Shown here: positions 13,127-25,262 of the stretch, one piece after another | Layout: each line of letters opens with the position of its first letter | Position numbering within the stretch: position 1 is the stretch's first letter | Assembly: GCA_021432635.1 (NCBI GenBank) | Contig: MU270035.1 | Location: forward strand, 434,001-498,000 | Length of the DNA: 64,000 nt | Origin: Thozetella sp. PMI_491 | Taxonomy: Eukaryota; Ascomycota; Sordariomycetes; Chaetosphaeriales; Chaetosphaeriaceae | Reading direction: 5' to 3' | The notes under the pieces: generated by a model | What the model saw: the letters and a program-made list of their open reading frames with translations, nothing else | The model's database searches: none | Told to the model about the DNA's origin: nothing | Program-made: the position numbers and the translations under genes

Positions 13127-13878
13127 CAGGTGGCAAGTATTAATGCAAGGCAGTAGTGGATCTACACAGGAGACAGGAGGGAGATGAGAAAGCCGCAGGA
13201 ATAATAATAAAAATGAACAGGACGGGCATGTTTCACCTCAAGATCTCCGGGTCGTCGCCCTACACTTGCAGCATCTCTGGGAGGTCAGAACCCAGCGGAG
13301 CGGCATGCGCACGTGGATTGTGCGGCTAAGCAGGCAAGCAAAGGCTAGAACAAGCAGAGGCTAGAGCCTAGCAAAACTCCGAAATGGAATCCAGAATGCG
13401 ACGAGGCCGAGTTTCGCGCACGAAAAGAGGCGCAAATATGAGATAGAAGCAGGAGTCCGGCTAAATCCCGTCTTTGGTCTCACTCTCCGCCGTTTCCCCG
13501 GTAGTGAAAGCTAGCCACGACCTTGGTCCAAGGCCCCCCCTATATGTGAGATGCGAGTTTGTTAGTAGCAATCCCATGTCTCCGCGTGGGGTGTGAGCGG
13601 GAGTGGCGGCCCATCAATTCCTGCCCACTCGGTCGCTTGAAGAACGACGATGCGCTTGCTCTGGCGCCGGGTGCAGCAATGAATGGACTTGTTGAGCCTA
13701 TTGTTCATCGGGATTTGGTTGTGGTCAGCTCCGTCCGTAGAGATTTGCTGCAAACAAAGCCAGGTACATACCTACATACCGTAGGCACCTCAGTCGGGGG
13801 GTGCTTTCGTGTTAATTAGGAAAGAGCACCTGCGGGTGACAAGCGCAGGGGAAAGGGTCAGAGCTTTCATTGCTACCG

Positions 13879-13989
13879 NNNNNNNNNNNNNNNNNNNNNN
13901 NNNNNNNNNNNNNNNNNNNNNNNNNNNNNNNNNNNNNNNNNNNNNNNNNNNNNNNNNNNNNNNNNNNNNNNNNNNNNNNNNNNNNNNNN
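13879..13989. other. Assembly gap (111 N)
   Basis: The N run is followed directly by 19 C residues (13990-14008). The gap therefore sits at a long G/C homopolymer, and both its length and the flanking C run may be unreliable. Confidence 0.95.
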
Positions 13990-14569
13990 CCCCCCCCCCC
14001 CCCCCCCCTTTCTCCTCACGCGCCCAGTGTCCCCCCCTCTCGGCGTGGGTGCCGGATGCTCCTCTGCCCCATTCCCCCCCAGATCCTCTCAGCTTTTCCT
14101 GCACACAGAGAAGCGACCCGTTGGCGGGCTAGCGGATGCACTACCAGCTGGCAAGGTCTGCAGCTGGTTGCAGTGCTACTGTGCTAGCAAAGAATCCAAT
14201 CGCCCCTGCAAGCAGAAAGCAGTCTAATTAACTTTGGGCCCAATTCGAGCATCGGAGCCAAAATCTGATCAACAACACACTTCTTTATCTCCCACCCCCC
14301 AAGGGCTTCTTTGGCTTCTTCTCTTTTTTGTCAGCTCTGCGTTAGACCTCGACCGGTAAACCCGTCGGACGGCCCAGCGCAGCGTTGGTGCGGACCTCGC
14401 CTCCTAAGCCCTTCACGGCAGAGCAGCAGGCGGTATTTAATATATGCGACGGCAATCAGGGTCACCCAGGCATCTCGAAACCCCAGCGAGCTTTTCCTGC
14501 GTCAAGCTCTGACCCCCCCTTTCACCAATCGGCCGCCAAGCCCTTCACCTGCCGGTCGCATAGCGGACC
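13990..14569 (+). other. Poly-C tract and probable leader of the RhoGAP gene
   Basis: After the C run the DNA is pyrimidine-rich with no intact conserved frame. It probably contains the promoter and 5' untranslated leader of the gene whose ATG is at 14570. Confidence 0.45.
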
Positions 14570-17500
14570 ATGTCGCAGCTTGCGCTCCAGAGTAGGGAAG
14601 CCCAGTCAGACCTCCATCAACCTCTCAGGTCCCCCGCCAGGACGAGCCCAACAACGACCGCGCCCTCAGATAGCCCTACCATCGGAAGGGTACAGATCCC
14701 CTACCCGGCTGCCGCCACCACCACCACCAATAACGGGCCGCCAACAAGTTCCTCCACTTACAGGTACGCCGACCCTCTCTGCTCCCGTGCCCACTCTGTT
14801 GCGTCCCGTTAGGCATTGCTTGTTTCTCCTCTCTTCTGTTTCCCCCCCCTGGCCTCCCAATTCCTTGGACCTCTCTTGCAAGATTCCCTCTCCTGTGCCT
14901 GCTAGTAATTTCTCGTCGTGCCTCAACCGTTCTTGTCTTGAATAAGAGGTGGTGGCTTGACACCAGAGAAACAAAGGCCCTAGACGCAGGAGACGGATCA
15001 CCTTTTGACGTCGGACACGGCCTCACATCACCGGCTTCTTCCCCAGACTCGCCTTGGGTGCCGTCCCCTGCTGTGTGACCGTGGCAGATACTGCAGTGTC
15101 CACAAATACTGACCCAATCCCTTGTCCCATCCCAGATCTCAACGGAAACCTGCTCCCAGCCCTCTGCAAACAACTACTGCCATCTCTCCACCATCGAGTG
15201 TGAGCCCAACACGACAGCACTTCCCCTCGGCGGTGCACGACTTATATAACACCAACACCGTCCCCGAGATCGTCACGACCTCCGCTCACGAGAGCGCCTC
15301 GGGCAGCTACGAGACATCTTACTACTACAGCGATTCCTCGCGCGAACCCACTCCCGACACAAGAGCAGCCAAGTAAGAAGCATGGTCTCCTTGATCTATA
15401 CATCTATCTCCGCCTTACTTGGGCCCTGTCTCCGCGTTGTATAGTGCTGGCTAACCAATGCCCGTGGCAGACCGGCACGCGCTCCTGTTTCCCCTCGACT
15501 TCCGAATGATACCCGTAACGACTCCGACTTCGCCTTGACGTCGAAGCCTTCTGGAGGCACTTCCCCAGGCCTCTCCTCAACCATGGCTTCCCGGACGGAC
15601 TCGATCGGTGCGCCGAGGAACGCGTCCATCGACTCGACCATGTCTGCCGCCTCCTCAAACAAGGCGATGGAAGACACGACCGACATTGCTAGTTTAATCA
15701 AGACGGCGGGCAGCGCCGAGGCAGTTATCCAGTATTTACTCAAGGAGAAGAAGTCACAGGCCCAGCAGAACACGCAGCTATGGCGTCTCGTCGACAAGCA
15801 GAGGGCTATGATCCTCGGCCTAAACAAAGACTTGGAACGGGCGCTAAAGGAGAAGGAGAAGTACCGGAAGAAGCTCAAGGAGTTGGCTAACGACGTTCCA
15901 CCCCTGCCTGCTGTACCTCCTCTGGCGTCCCAGTCTGCACCTCCCCCTCCGAGGATCGAGGTCGACACCGCCGCGAAGCCGCAGGCTCTGGAGATTCCTG
16001 TGTCACCTGGCCTGGACTCGGATAGCCACAGGCACTCGCCTATCGATGTAGCCATGGCCCCCTACCCGATCACGCCCCCTGCTGATCAGCCCATGATTCC
16101 CAATGGACCACCGTCGGCCGTCGGCGAACTGCTGGATCCGTCTCATGCCATGCCGAGACCCTCAGAGCATGCACTAGATCAATTCGACCACGATGCCGAG
16201 GAACACGCTGCTGAGGTTGCCAGAAGACATGCCGATGACGCCAAGGATATTCCGTTCAATCTCGGCCTTCCACCATCTCGGAGCGTGCCGAGCGAACCCC
16301 CGCGAATGCCTCCTCCTATGCCACCACCGCAAATACCTGCGCCATCGCCACCACAGCAAACTCCCATCGCCAGCGAGGACATTGCGCAGTTCCCCACGCC
16401 ACCAGCTCCCCAGACGCGGAAGGCACCACCGGCCCCATTGCGTCTTGGCACAGAGCAGAGCCCAACAGTGCCGGCGGACGAGGAGTTGGACTCAGATTCT
16501 GATTTCGATGACATCCTGGAAGTGGAGGAAATCAAGGACGAGAAGAGGGGCCGTCGACGGACCAGGCAAGAGGACGAACAGGAGCGGGCCATTTTTGCTA
16601 AGAAGGAAGCCGAGATGCGAAGCCTTTCGAAGAAGAGCAACAGCCAGCCCGGAACCCCGAAGGCGATGCCCGAGAGGAAGATTCCCGCCAGCCCCAGGAT
16701 CGACCAGGATCTATCATCCCTTTCTGGGATGCTTGACCTGCGTGCTCCCGCTCTATTGACGCCAGGCTTGCCTGCGAGCCCTCGTTCTGCAATGGCGCCG
16801 AGGTCTCCTCTCACGTCCCCGCCCCTTTCACCTATGGGAGTATCCGGGTTCCCATCCATGCCGCTGTCTCCGCGCCCTCCCCGCCAGCCAATTCCTCTGC
16901 CACCCAACACACCCGTGCAGACGCCATCTCCGCCCGGCGAAGCCCCGGCGCTCACCTCTCCCAAACCCCTCAACATCGTTAAGAAGTTTGTAGAGGCGCC
17001 TCGTACCGCTAGCCCGGAGAAGCTGGCCCAGAATAGTCCCACTGAACGCACCCGGATCTACAAGGGACTTGTCACGGAAGAATATCCTGACTTGCTCATC
17101 CCCCCGAATGCCCTGCCTTCAGTGGATATCAAGGTTGCTTCGTCGCGCATGAAGCCTTCGCGAGCTAGTCTGCTGTCGCTAACTCAGCTGGAGGAGGACC
17201 CGGTCTTCACTCTTGCGATCTTTTTCCGAGCGGATGGCGGTGAGCTGTGGCGTGTTGAGAAGGATACCTCGTCGCTTGCAAAGCTGGACCAGAGGCTGAA
17301 GCAATTCTCTGCTTTTACCGCCAAGACACCAGATAGGTCTCTGTTCACTGGACACGCACCTGCGAAGCTAGATGCCCGCCGCGTGGCCCTGAATCAGTAC
17401 TTCGCAGATCTGCTAGAAACGCCTTTTGATACCACCACGGCACTCGAGCTTTGCAAATTCTTGTCCCACAACACTCTCCCACCGAATGCCGACGAGACCG

Positions 17501-19569
17501 GAACTTCACTGAATGAGGGGGTGAGCGAGGTGACGCAGAAGACTGGGCCAGGAGGCCGACCCTACAGGAGCGGCTACCTCACCAAGCGGGGCAAGAACTT
17601 TGGCGGTTGGAAGGCTAGATTCTTCGTACTCGACGGGCCACACCTGAAGTACTACGAGACACCTGGCGGCGCTCACCTGGGAACCATCAAGCTGCAGAAG
17701 GCCCAGATTGGGAAGCAGTCTCAGCATAACGGAGACGGCCAGTCGCCCGCTCGCAATTCTGCAACGGACGATGTCGATAACCAGTATCGCCACGCCTTCT
17801 TGATTCTGGAGCCAAAGAAGAAGGACCCTAGCAGCCTCACCAAGCACGTCCTCTGTGCAGAGAGCGACAGGGAGCGAGACCAATGGGTGGATGCGTTGCT
17901 CCGGTGGATTGACTATAAGGACCCTGAGGATGAAGACCACGCCAAGGCCGACGCGCCGCATGACCGCCAGGGTTCCAGTGGATCTGATCGAGTGCATCCC
18001 AAGAAGAAGGGACAGGCTAGACAGCAGCATCCTCAGCAGCCTTACCACCCTAACGACAGCGAAGACACTCTAATCGGGGTTAGCTACGAAACCATGAGGC
18101 AGGGCGATATCCCCCAAGGAGCACCAGGCAAGTCTGCGCACCACGACTACCCGGGTTCGTCGCAACAGTCACTTGCTATCTCCGCTCCGCGGGACCCTCA
18201 GGTGATCTCGAACTCGGAGACGTGGGGATCGAAGCTGAGCATGGCTCCGCCGCCATCCGCCCAACTAGCACCGCCTAACCTCGAGGAGAAGAAGGCGCGA
18301 AAGCGAAGCTTCTTCGGCTTTGGCCCGAAAGCCCGAACGTCCAGCGATGGCCAGGACTCGCTGTTCGGAGGCGATGGTGGCTCGACAGGATCTGGCTCGG
18401 CGGGCAACCAGTACAGCGGCCCGGTGCGCCAGGTCTTCGGTGCTTCCCTCGCCGAAGCTGTTCGTTTCAACCCTCCCGTGGATGTGAGAGTTCCGCTGCC
18501 CGCGGTGGTCTACCGCTGCATCCAGTATCTCGACGCCAAGAACGCTATCAGTGAAGAGGGTATCTTCCGGCTCAGTGGGTCGAACGTGGTTATCAAGCAG
18601 CTCAGGGAGCGCTTTAACAACGAGAGCGACATCAATCTCTTGTCTGACGAGACGTACTACGACATTCACGCTGTGGCCTCGCTGCTGAAGCTCTACCTGC
18701 GCGAGCTCCCAACCACCATTCTGACGCGGGATCTTCACTTGGAGTTTTTGACTGTGACGGAGATGACTGATCAGCGAGCCAAGATTGCCGGACTGGCTGA
18801 GTTGGTCCAGAGGCTTCCTCAGGCCAATGCCACCCTGCTCAAGTATCTGATTGCATTCCTGATCAAGATTATCAACAATGCCGATGTGAACAAGATGACG
18901 GTCCGCAACGTTGGGATCGTCTTCTCGCCTACGCTCAACATCCCAGCCCCGGTCTTCGCTTTGTTCCTCCAGAACTACGAGCCAATCTTTGGCATCGACC
19001 CTACCGAGTACGAGCTACCCTCTCCGGGTGGCGACAATGAGCGGCGCCCCTCCCTCCCAACGGATCGGCCCTCGTTTGGAGACCGCCGCCCATCCGATTC
19101 GCAGCGCCCGTCGACCTCTGGAACCGGCAGCTCCCCTCACCGCCAACGCTTGATGGACGCGATGAGGGAGGGACAGGGTGCACGAAGCAGTCCGACGCCC
19201 CCACCTATGAACATGCAGCAGATGGCGCATATGAATGCTATGCGGACCACGCCGACACCGCCGCCGCAGCGTCCAATGAACTATGAACCCCAGTATCTGG
19301 CTCAGCAGTCTCAGATACCCAACAACCGCATGTCCATGCGGCCATCCTACGAGAGCAACTTCATGCTTCCTCAGGGATACGATCCATCTCAGCTCCACGC
19401 GCCCCCTGGGCGTGCGAATCCCGGCTACGACCGACCGCTGTACGAGAGCAATGGGGCGTCAGGCTATGACCAGCCCTACATGAAGGCACGCCGCGAGAGC
19501 GGCGTGTTTATGGGCAATCTGAACCACCAAGGCTCCAAGAGCCGCCTGCGCGAAGAGGCTCGCTACTAG
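14570..19569 (+). CDS. bem3: Bem3-like Rho GTPase-activating protein (PX-PH-RhoGAP), about 1509 aa
   Basis: Three exons join in phase: 14570-14763, 15136-15372 and 15471-19569. The start is ACCATGTC. The introns are 372 nt and 98 nt, and the second has a CTAAC branch site. The order is: a disordered N-terminus; a coiled coil (about 215-280, 'LLKEKKSQAQQNTQLWRL'); a long Pro/Ser-rich region; a PX-like region (about 690-830); a PH domain (about 840-960, 'GYLTKRGKNFGGWKARFF'); and a RhoGAP domain (about 1130-1320) with the arginine-finger loop 'EEGIFRLSG'. This order matches yeast Bem3, a GAP for Cdc42 at sites of polarised growth that binds membranes through PX and PH. The tail is Pro/Gln-rich. 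The domain calls are strong. The first exon is inferred from splice phase only. Confidence 0.88.
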
Positions 19570-20829
19570 ATGTCTCTACGGACTGACGATTGGCTCCTTG
19601 CATGCTCGTTGCGAGGGAGCGAGCCAGGCCACGACGACCCTATGCGAATATACGATCTTTTCGTTTATGTGTTTTCTTTTTGGGCCGTCAACTATCAACC
19701 TTTTTTATTTATTTCTATGCTACGCCATACCCTCCACTGTTTGATCGAGTTTATCAGCAAAGATACCATTCCGTTCGTTCTGGGGCAGCATTTTGGATTG
19801 TCGCTCATTGCTCATTGAAATTGGCGCCGCTCTGCGGCCCAACATGTCTACCAAGCCCACACTCTCTTTCCCGAAGACATGGATGCGAGAGACGGCTACG
19901 GACTGGTGCCGAGCGTTTAAATTTACACCTGGGCCACGGTGCCGACAATACGTTCGGCATTGCGGCATGTTGGTAATGTTAAGCTTGTGGTGGCGGATGG
20001 CTCTGAGGTGATGAGTGGTGAATTGGAGAGGGGGAGATACCACGATGAAAAAGGGCACAATGGCAGGGCATGACGCAAAGAAAAAGATGCATGTACTAAC
20101 AGAGAAAGCCACGGGACGGGACACTGATTCACGGACCGGAGTTTTTGGAGGCTGTTTGATTGCGGGATGGGCCTCTTCTTGTCCCCTCGATCCTGCAAGG
20201 CGTTTAGGCGTGTTTATTCCCTAGGGCAGGTCTTGTCCGACCTGTTTGCTGTTTGGCAGATTAACCGATGCGTATTGGGTACAGAACGTGGCATGGCCGA
20301 GACCAGAACGAGATTGACTCTGAGTGTGATGGTATTGACATAATGAGCGGCTAGATATTCAGAAACCGTGTGCGGCAAGTAAATACAGAAGCCAGTCGGC
20401 AAGCCAGATCAATTTCATGTGTGCCTTCCCTTTGACGTGACACTGGTCAATCTCTCGATGATCAGTCTCCTGGATTCGTCTCGCCAACTCTTGCGGAGAG
20501 GAAAGACTAATATATACGGAATATACCATAGATAGGTAATTAGCTCGGGGACCTGTTACTTTTTGCTCTCTTGTTGGGGTTTGTGCCGATGCCCTTCGGC
20601 ACTGTCTCGCCGTCCTCCGACATGCTGCATGCTGCCAAAAAGGGGTATGTATGTGGGCCACTATGACTCAGCAGGGGGACGGCCACCTGCCGACCGGGAG
20701 TGCCCAGCCACTTTCCTCGATTTTCTCGGTGCCGTCGCGCCGACGAAACTCGGAAGTCGGACATCACAACCGCCGTTCACATAGGCATATTGCCAGTGCT
20801 CCAGCGAACCGCATCAAAGACTCGCGGCT
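19570..20829. other. Intergenic: 3' end of the RhoGAP gene and promoter of the C6 factor
   Basis: About 1.26 kb between two genes on the same strand. It contains T-rich 3' sequence (19660-19730) and no conserved frame. No specific regulatory site was recognised. Confidence 0.5.
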
Positions 20830-23800
20830 ATGGAGTCGGCATCGCTCGACCCGCGACTGCAAGGAGCCACCACATCCGGCAATGCAGGCGCATCATCGGC
20901 GCCGTCGAAGACCGCTGTGACGTCGTCGACTGCCATGGCGGCTGAGGGGTTATCGAATGATGGTTCGAGGGTCACGCAGCTACCGCCACTGCAGCCCAGT
21001 CTTGTCTCTGCCACCACACCACAGCGCCAGGGCGAATCTCGAGGCGGTAGCAACCCTACCGTACCCCCAATAAACCACGTCCCTTCCTCTTCGTACGCCT
21101 TCGCCCCGTTGTCGTTTGCCGAGTCCCCCGCCTCGACCGACGGGACGCCTACCAGCACCAACGACACCCCCCACGCTCAGCATACCCCCGGCGATGCTGC
21201 CCGTCCCGGCTCGGCTGGCGGTGGCGTTGACCCCAACAATCCCGACGCCAAGAAGCCGCGCGCATGCGAGAGCTGTCGCCAGCTCAAAGTCAAGTGCGAG
21301 CCCGAGGCCGACAACCCTGACGGCCCATGCCGCCGCTGCGCCAAGGCCGGCCGCGCCTGCGTCGTGACCCAGCCGACCCGCAAGCGCCAGAAGAAGACAG
21401 ACAGCCGGGTGGCCGAGCTGGAGAAGAAGATCGATCTGCTCACGGCAAGTTTGCATGCACATAGCGGGAGTGGAGGAAGGGGGAGCGCCGGGCCCACCCC
21501 GGCGAGGCCGGCCTTGACGACCGCGTCGCCGGACGCCGGCGCTCCGATGTACGCATTCTCGCAGAACATGAGGGGCGAGAGAAGCGCCAGTGCTGCCGGC
21601 GCCGGGAACGACCTCGGAGGGATGGGTAGCAGAGACTGGGGGTCCGGCGCAGGTCCACGCGAGGGGCCGCCCGCGCCCCAAGGGTCGACCCAGGGCCAAG
21701 GCGGTTTGCAGGGAGCCGATCTCGACAGCAAGGTTTTCCCGCCACCGATGGTCATGGCGGGCCAGAAGAGGAAGTTCACCGAGCCACCGAGAGAGCAAGC
21801 TGGCGACGACTTGCGAGATCCTTCGGTGGTGTTCCCCCCGAAACCACCTGCCGCGGATTACGCCGACGTAGTGGACAGAGGCATTATATCGATGGGCCTT
21901 GCTGCTGAGCTTTTTGCCAGATATACGGATCGAATGTGCCCCCATTTGCCAGGCGTCGTGTTCCCACCAGGCACGTCGGTCACTGAAGTCAGGAAGAACA
22001 AGCCAACCCTCTTTTTGTCCATCGTCACAGCAGCGTCGTCAGAGCACCCGAGCATCCAGCGCACGCTCAACAAGGAGTTAATGCAGGTCATAGCCGAAAA
22101 GGCGATTCTCTCAGGCGAGAAGAGCCTGGAAGTTGTGCAGGCGATCCAGCTCGCCGTCATCTGGTACTGGCCGCCAGAACATTTCGAGGAGCTAAAGTTC
22201 TACCAGCTCGTGCACATAGCGGCGGTCATGGCTATCGACATTGGCCTTGGCAGGAAGAAACAAAATCAAGGAGGTTTCCGCAAGCATATTCCCCAGACTT
22301 GGCGCGACCACCCTTTCAGGAAGCGCCCGCCGCCCGACCCTACGACTATCGAGGCGCGTCGGGCCTGGCTGACGTGCTACTTCCTGGCAACCAATACCGC
22401 CATGGCCCTGCACCGGCCGAACCTCATTCGGTGGTCCTCATTCATGACCGAGTGCGTTGACGTCCTCGAGTCGTCACCGGAAGCAGCGCCGACAGACCGA
22501 TACCTCTGCCACCTAGTGTGGACACACAGACTGGCTGAGGAGGTAGCCATGCAGTTTTCCATCGATGATCCCTCATCAGCGACCAACTTCTCAGACAAGC
22601 AGACACAGTATGCCTTACGAGGCTTTGAGCGCAACCTAGAAAAGTATAGAAATGGTTTACCGCCAGAGGATCGACAACGTATGTTTACCGACCACCCCCC
22701 ACCCCCCTTTCTTAGGACGAGCCGCCTAGCTTGCCACCCTATTGCCAACTCTGAATTTAATCTGACCATGTTATACAGCTTCTCTACAGCTCGGCTTTCA
22801 TGTGGTAAACCTATACATGCATGAGATTGCCACCCAAGCCGACTTCCTAGATCAGCAGCCCGGCGGTGAGGGTGATTCTGTCGAACTACCGCTCACTCCA
22901 GCCCATATCAATGCCATCTCGGCCTGCCTCACGGCCATCGATGGCATCTTTGAAGTGTTTTTGGGCATGGATGTGGCGAGCATCCGCTGTCTACCAGTCT
23001 TCAATTTCGTGCGAGTTGCCTACGCTGTCGTTATTCTGATCAAGATGTACTTCGCTGCCTCAGCCGAGAAGAGCGAGCTCGGCAAGGTCATTGACAAGGA
23101 CAACATGAAGGTCGAGCAGCACGTGGAGCAGTTGCTTGAGAAGTTCCGGGCCACAGCCGCGGACGACAGGAGCCGGCCTGCCGCCAAGTTCATGGTCGTC
23201 CTGGCCATGCTCCGCAGCTGGTTCCAAAAGCAGAAGCAGACGGGCGGGCCGGGGATGTCCTCAACACCGGCGCCGGGTAGCGGAAAGGACACACCCACAC
23301 CATTTCCCTCCGAGTCGCCCTATCAAGCCCGCAAGGACGGTGCGACGCCGCAGCTGCCAACGGCCTACTCTAGCACAGCGAACACGCCCCTGCAGCTCCT
23401 CTCGGAGATCGCGGCCAATGATTCGGCCGCGAACAAGTCCGACATGGCTCCTGGTCAAGCATGGCTGCTCCGGCCGCAGCCGGCCCAACCGTTCATGTAC
23501 GACAATGCCGAACGGGCCCCGGCCACAACCGCCGTCACGCCCGACTCGACCAACGCCTCGAGCCTCGACAGCACGAGCAAAATGACCCCCGGCTTTCCGC
23601 AGATGTATCGTGGCGGCACAATCCCGTGGGTTAACGGCAACTGGAATGCTGACTTTGACTACACGTCGCTTGGTACCGACTTTGCACAGGCCATGGACCT
23701 GACGCTAGCAGATCTGACCGACGGTGGTTTCAGCTCCAGCCTCGAGAATAGCATGCGCATTGTCATGCAGGAGCCACCATGGTTCGGTGCCGGCTTCTTC

Positions 23801-23842
23801 GATGCCAGCGGAGCGGGCATGGGAGGTTCTGGTTTTTACTAG
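20830..23842 (+). CDS. Zn2Cys6 fungal transcription factor, about 970 aa
   Basis: Two exons, 20830-22678 and 22779-23842, join in phase across a 100-nt intron. The junction restores 'LQLGFHVVNLYMHEIAT'. A Zn2Cys6 binuclear cluster lies at about residues 146-177 (C-x2-C-x6-C-x11-C-x2-C-x6-C, beginning 'ACESCRQLKVKC'). It is followed by a basic linker 'TRKRQKKTDSRVAELEKKI' and a short coiled coil for dimerisation. The middle part ('LFLSIVTAAS', 'ARRAWLTCYFLATNTAMAL') resembles the fungal transcription factor regulatory region. It should act as a nuclear DNA-binding regulator. The cluster and linker resemble proteins often labelled War1-like in aspergilli, but this is an impression and not a proof of orthology. 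It is not inside a visible metabolic cluster. Confidence 0.88.
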
Positions 23843-24860
23843 AGTTCACGCAAGCACCGGTCGATGGTTGTACTTGTCCACCTTTCGCAAGTAGCGAGGC
23901 AGAAGAGGGAGTATAGAGGGAAGGGGGTAGGTTGCCAATTTGTGACGGCGCTAGGAAAAGCTTTAGCGGTTCATTTGCCATATACCATCCTCGCTCAGCG
24001 TGCTAGTTGCACATCGGTTGGGGCAGGTTATCTGGCCCCCTCATGTTTTAGCAGACTCTTATCAGCAAGTCGACGTATAATATTAGGCATATGTATGTTT
24101 TCGGCGTAGAAGTCATGCGGTTGCTCTTATGATCGTCATCCACAGACCGGGCTATTACGATTTCTTCGCTGGCGACAAAATGAACCCAAGGATGTCGATC
24201 TCTGTAGCACGAACTCGATGGTGTCCGGTCATGGATTCGTGCAACAAAGATTTTACCTTTCGGTTTCATACATATCCCTTATGCGGAGGAAGAAGAAGTA
24301 CAGGTCACCAACCTTGCGGCCGCATCCTGGGGGGACGCGAGCTACAGACAGACGTCCCTCGAGACGGAGGTGCTCTAGGTGTAGCCTCCAGTTCGAGTTT
24401 CAAGCAGAGAACGCGGTGTAGGTGACTTCCAGACAAGGTCTAGCCCTTGCTTAGAGGCAGCTTTGCGAAGGTAACTTTGCTACAGTTGTAGGGGTGGCAA
24501 GAAGGTGGGTGTACATGAGCGCCTCACCAGAACCGAGGCTTCCGCCTTGGTGCCGATTACATGCAGAATCATGTCTCGCCTTCCCAACTCTGAATTGGCT
24601 CGCCCCGCGCCGCTGTCTAAAAATGCTAGCCCAGACAGCTGGGCGTAACCTAAACGGCCGGCATGAGACACGCCCTCTCTTATCTTTGTCTCCCTACCCG
24701 CACATGGCCACGCACGTTCCTCTCCTCCCGTGGCGCACATGGACCTCGGGGACTTTCTCGACACAATTTCTCCTACCAGAGAGCATCGAATCCAAACTCT
24801 ATCGCGGAAGTCATCCCGGTTCCCAGGGGGGCCACACTAGAGAGCTCTTTAGAGTTTGTG
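23843..24860. other. Intergenic, no gene seen
   Basis: This is the 3' flank of the C6 factor. Short frames on both strands carry no motif. Confidence 0.5.
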
Positions 24861-25262
24861 CTAACGGGCATCATAGCCCTGCATCCGGGGTGGTAGCGTG
24901 GGCGGCTCTTTGGCCGGGGCTATCGATTGGACTAAACCTCCTGTAGCCGCGGAAGGTGACAAAGTGTCCCCGTAAGTTTGTGCCCAAGCCGGCGATATTT
25001 CCATCAGACAGGTCGAGGAGGGGAGGGGAGGGGAGGGGAGGGAGAGGGGCCAGGAGGGGGGTGTGACCACAACAAACTCACCCTCCGCCGGCGGCGGCGG
25101 CGGGGGGATGGCAGGACTGCTGGCGAGTGTTGAGATGCGACGCAGCTTCTCCACCTCTGTGATGATAGTTGCCACTGCGGTCGCCTGTACCCCCACTAGC
25201 TCCGGTGAAACAGTTTGTACTACTTTGGCCAACTCACCGGGAAACTCGATAGTGGGTTGCAT
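24861..25262 (-). CDS. Possible small protein gene (weak)
   Basis: The minus-strand frame from an ATG at 25262 reads 'MQPTIEFPGELAKVVQTVSP', then a helical stretch 'AVATIITEVEKLRR' and a proline run. A very good donor (GTGAGT near 25078) and an acceptor (CTACAG near 24948) would remove a G-rich segment, keep the frame and end in '...PPRMQGYDAR'. I do not recognise a family. The good splice signals are the only reason to list it, and it may be chance. Confidence 0.25.
   Translation of the reverse strand: MQPTIEFPGELAKVVQTVSPELVGVQATAVATIITEVEKLRRISTLASSPAIPPPPPPAEGEFVVVTPPSWPLSLPSPPLPSSTCLMEISPAWAQTYGDTLSPSAATGGLVQSIAPAKEPPTLPPRMQGYDAR
25014..25062 (+). repeat. GAGGG-type G-rich tract
   Basis: At least five consecutive G runs of 3-4, separated by A, are followed by two more G runs. 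It is a simple repeat able in principle to form a G-quadruplex. It lies within the candidate intron of the weak small gene on the other strand. Confidence 0.85.

Larger units (their letters stand above)
7851..13878. other. Long intergenic region, no recognised gene
   Basis: The base composition returns to the level of the genic DNA, but overlapping frames on both strands look like chance openings. No conserved motif was found. Simple repeats inside include an AGGC tetranucleotide tract (12253-12283) and three tandem copies of a TTGAATC unit (about 13105-13126). It could contain a multi-exon gene or a long non-coding RNA that I cannot detect by eye. Confidence 0.4.

Noticed and set aside
15396-17051. 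Minus-strand frames of 219 and 290 codons opposite the RhoGAP gene
   Set aside because: They are mirror readings of the Pro/Ser-rich coding region. They have no motifs, while the plus strand has clear domains.
20980-21945. Minus-strand frame of 321 codons opposite the C6 transcription factor
   Set aside because: The plus strand has the Zn2Cys6 cluster. The opposite frame is a GC-rich shadow.
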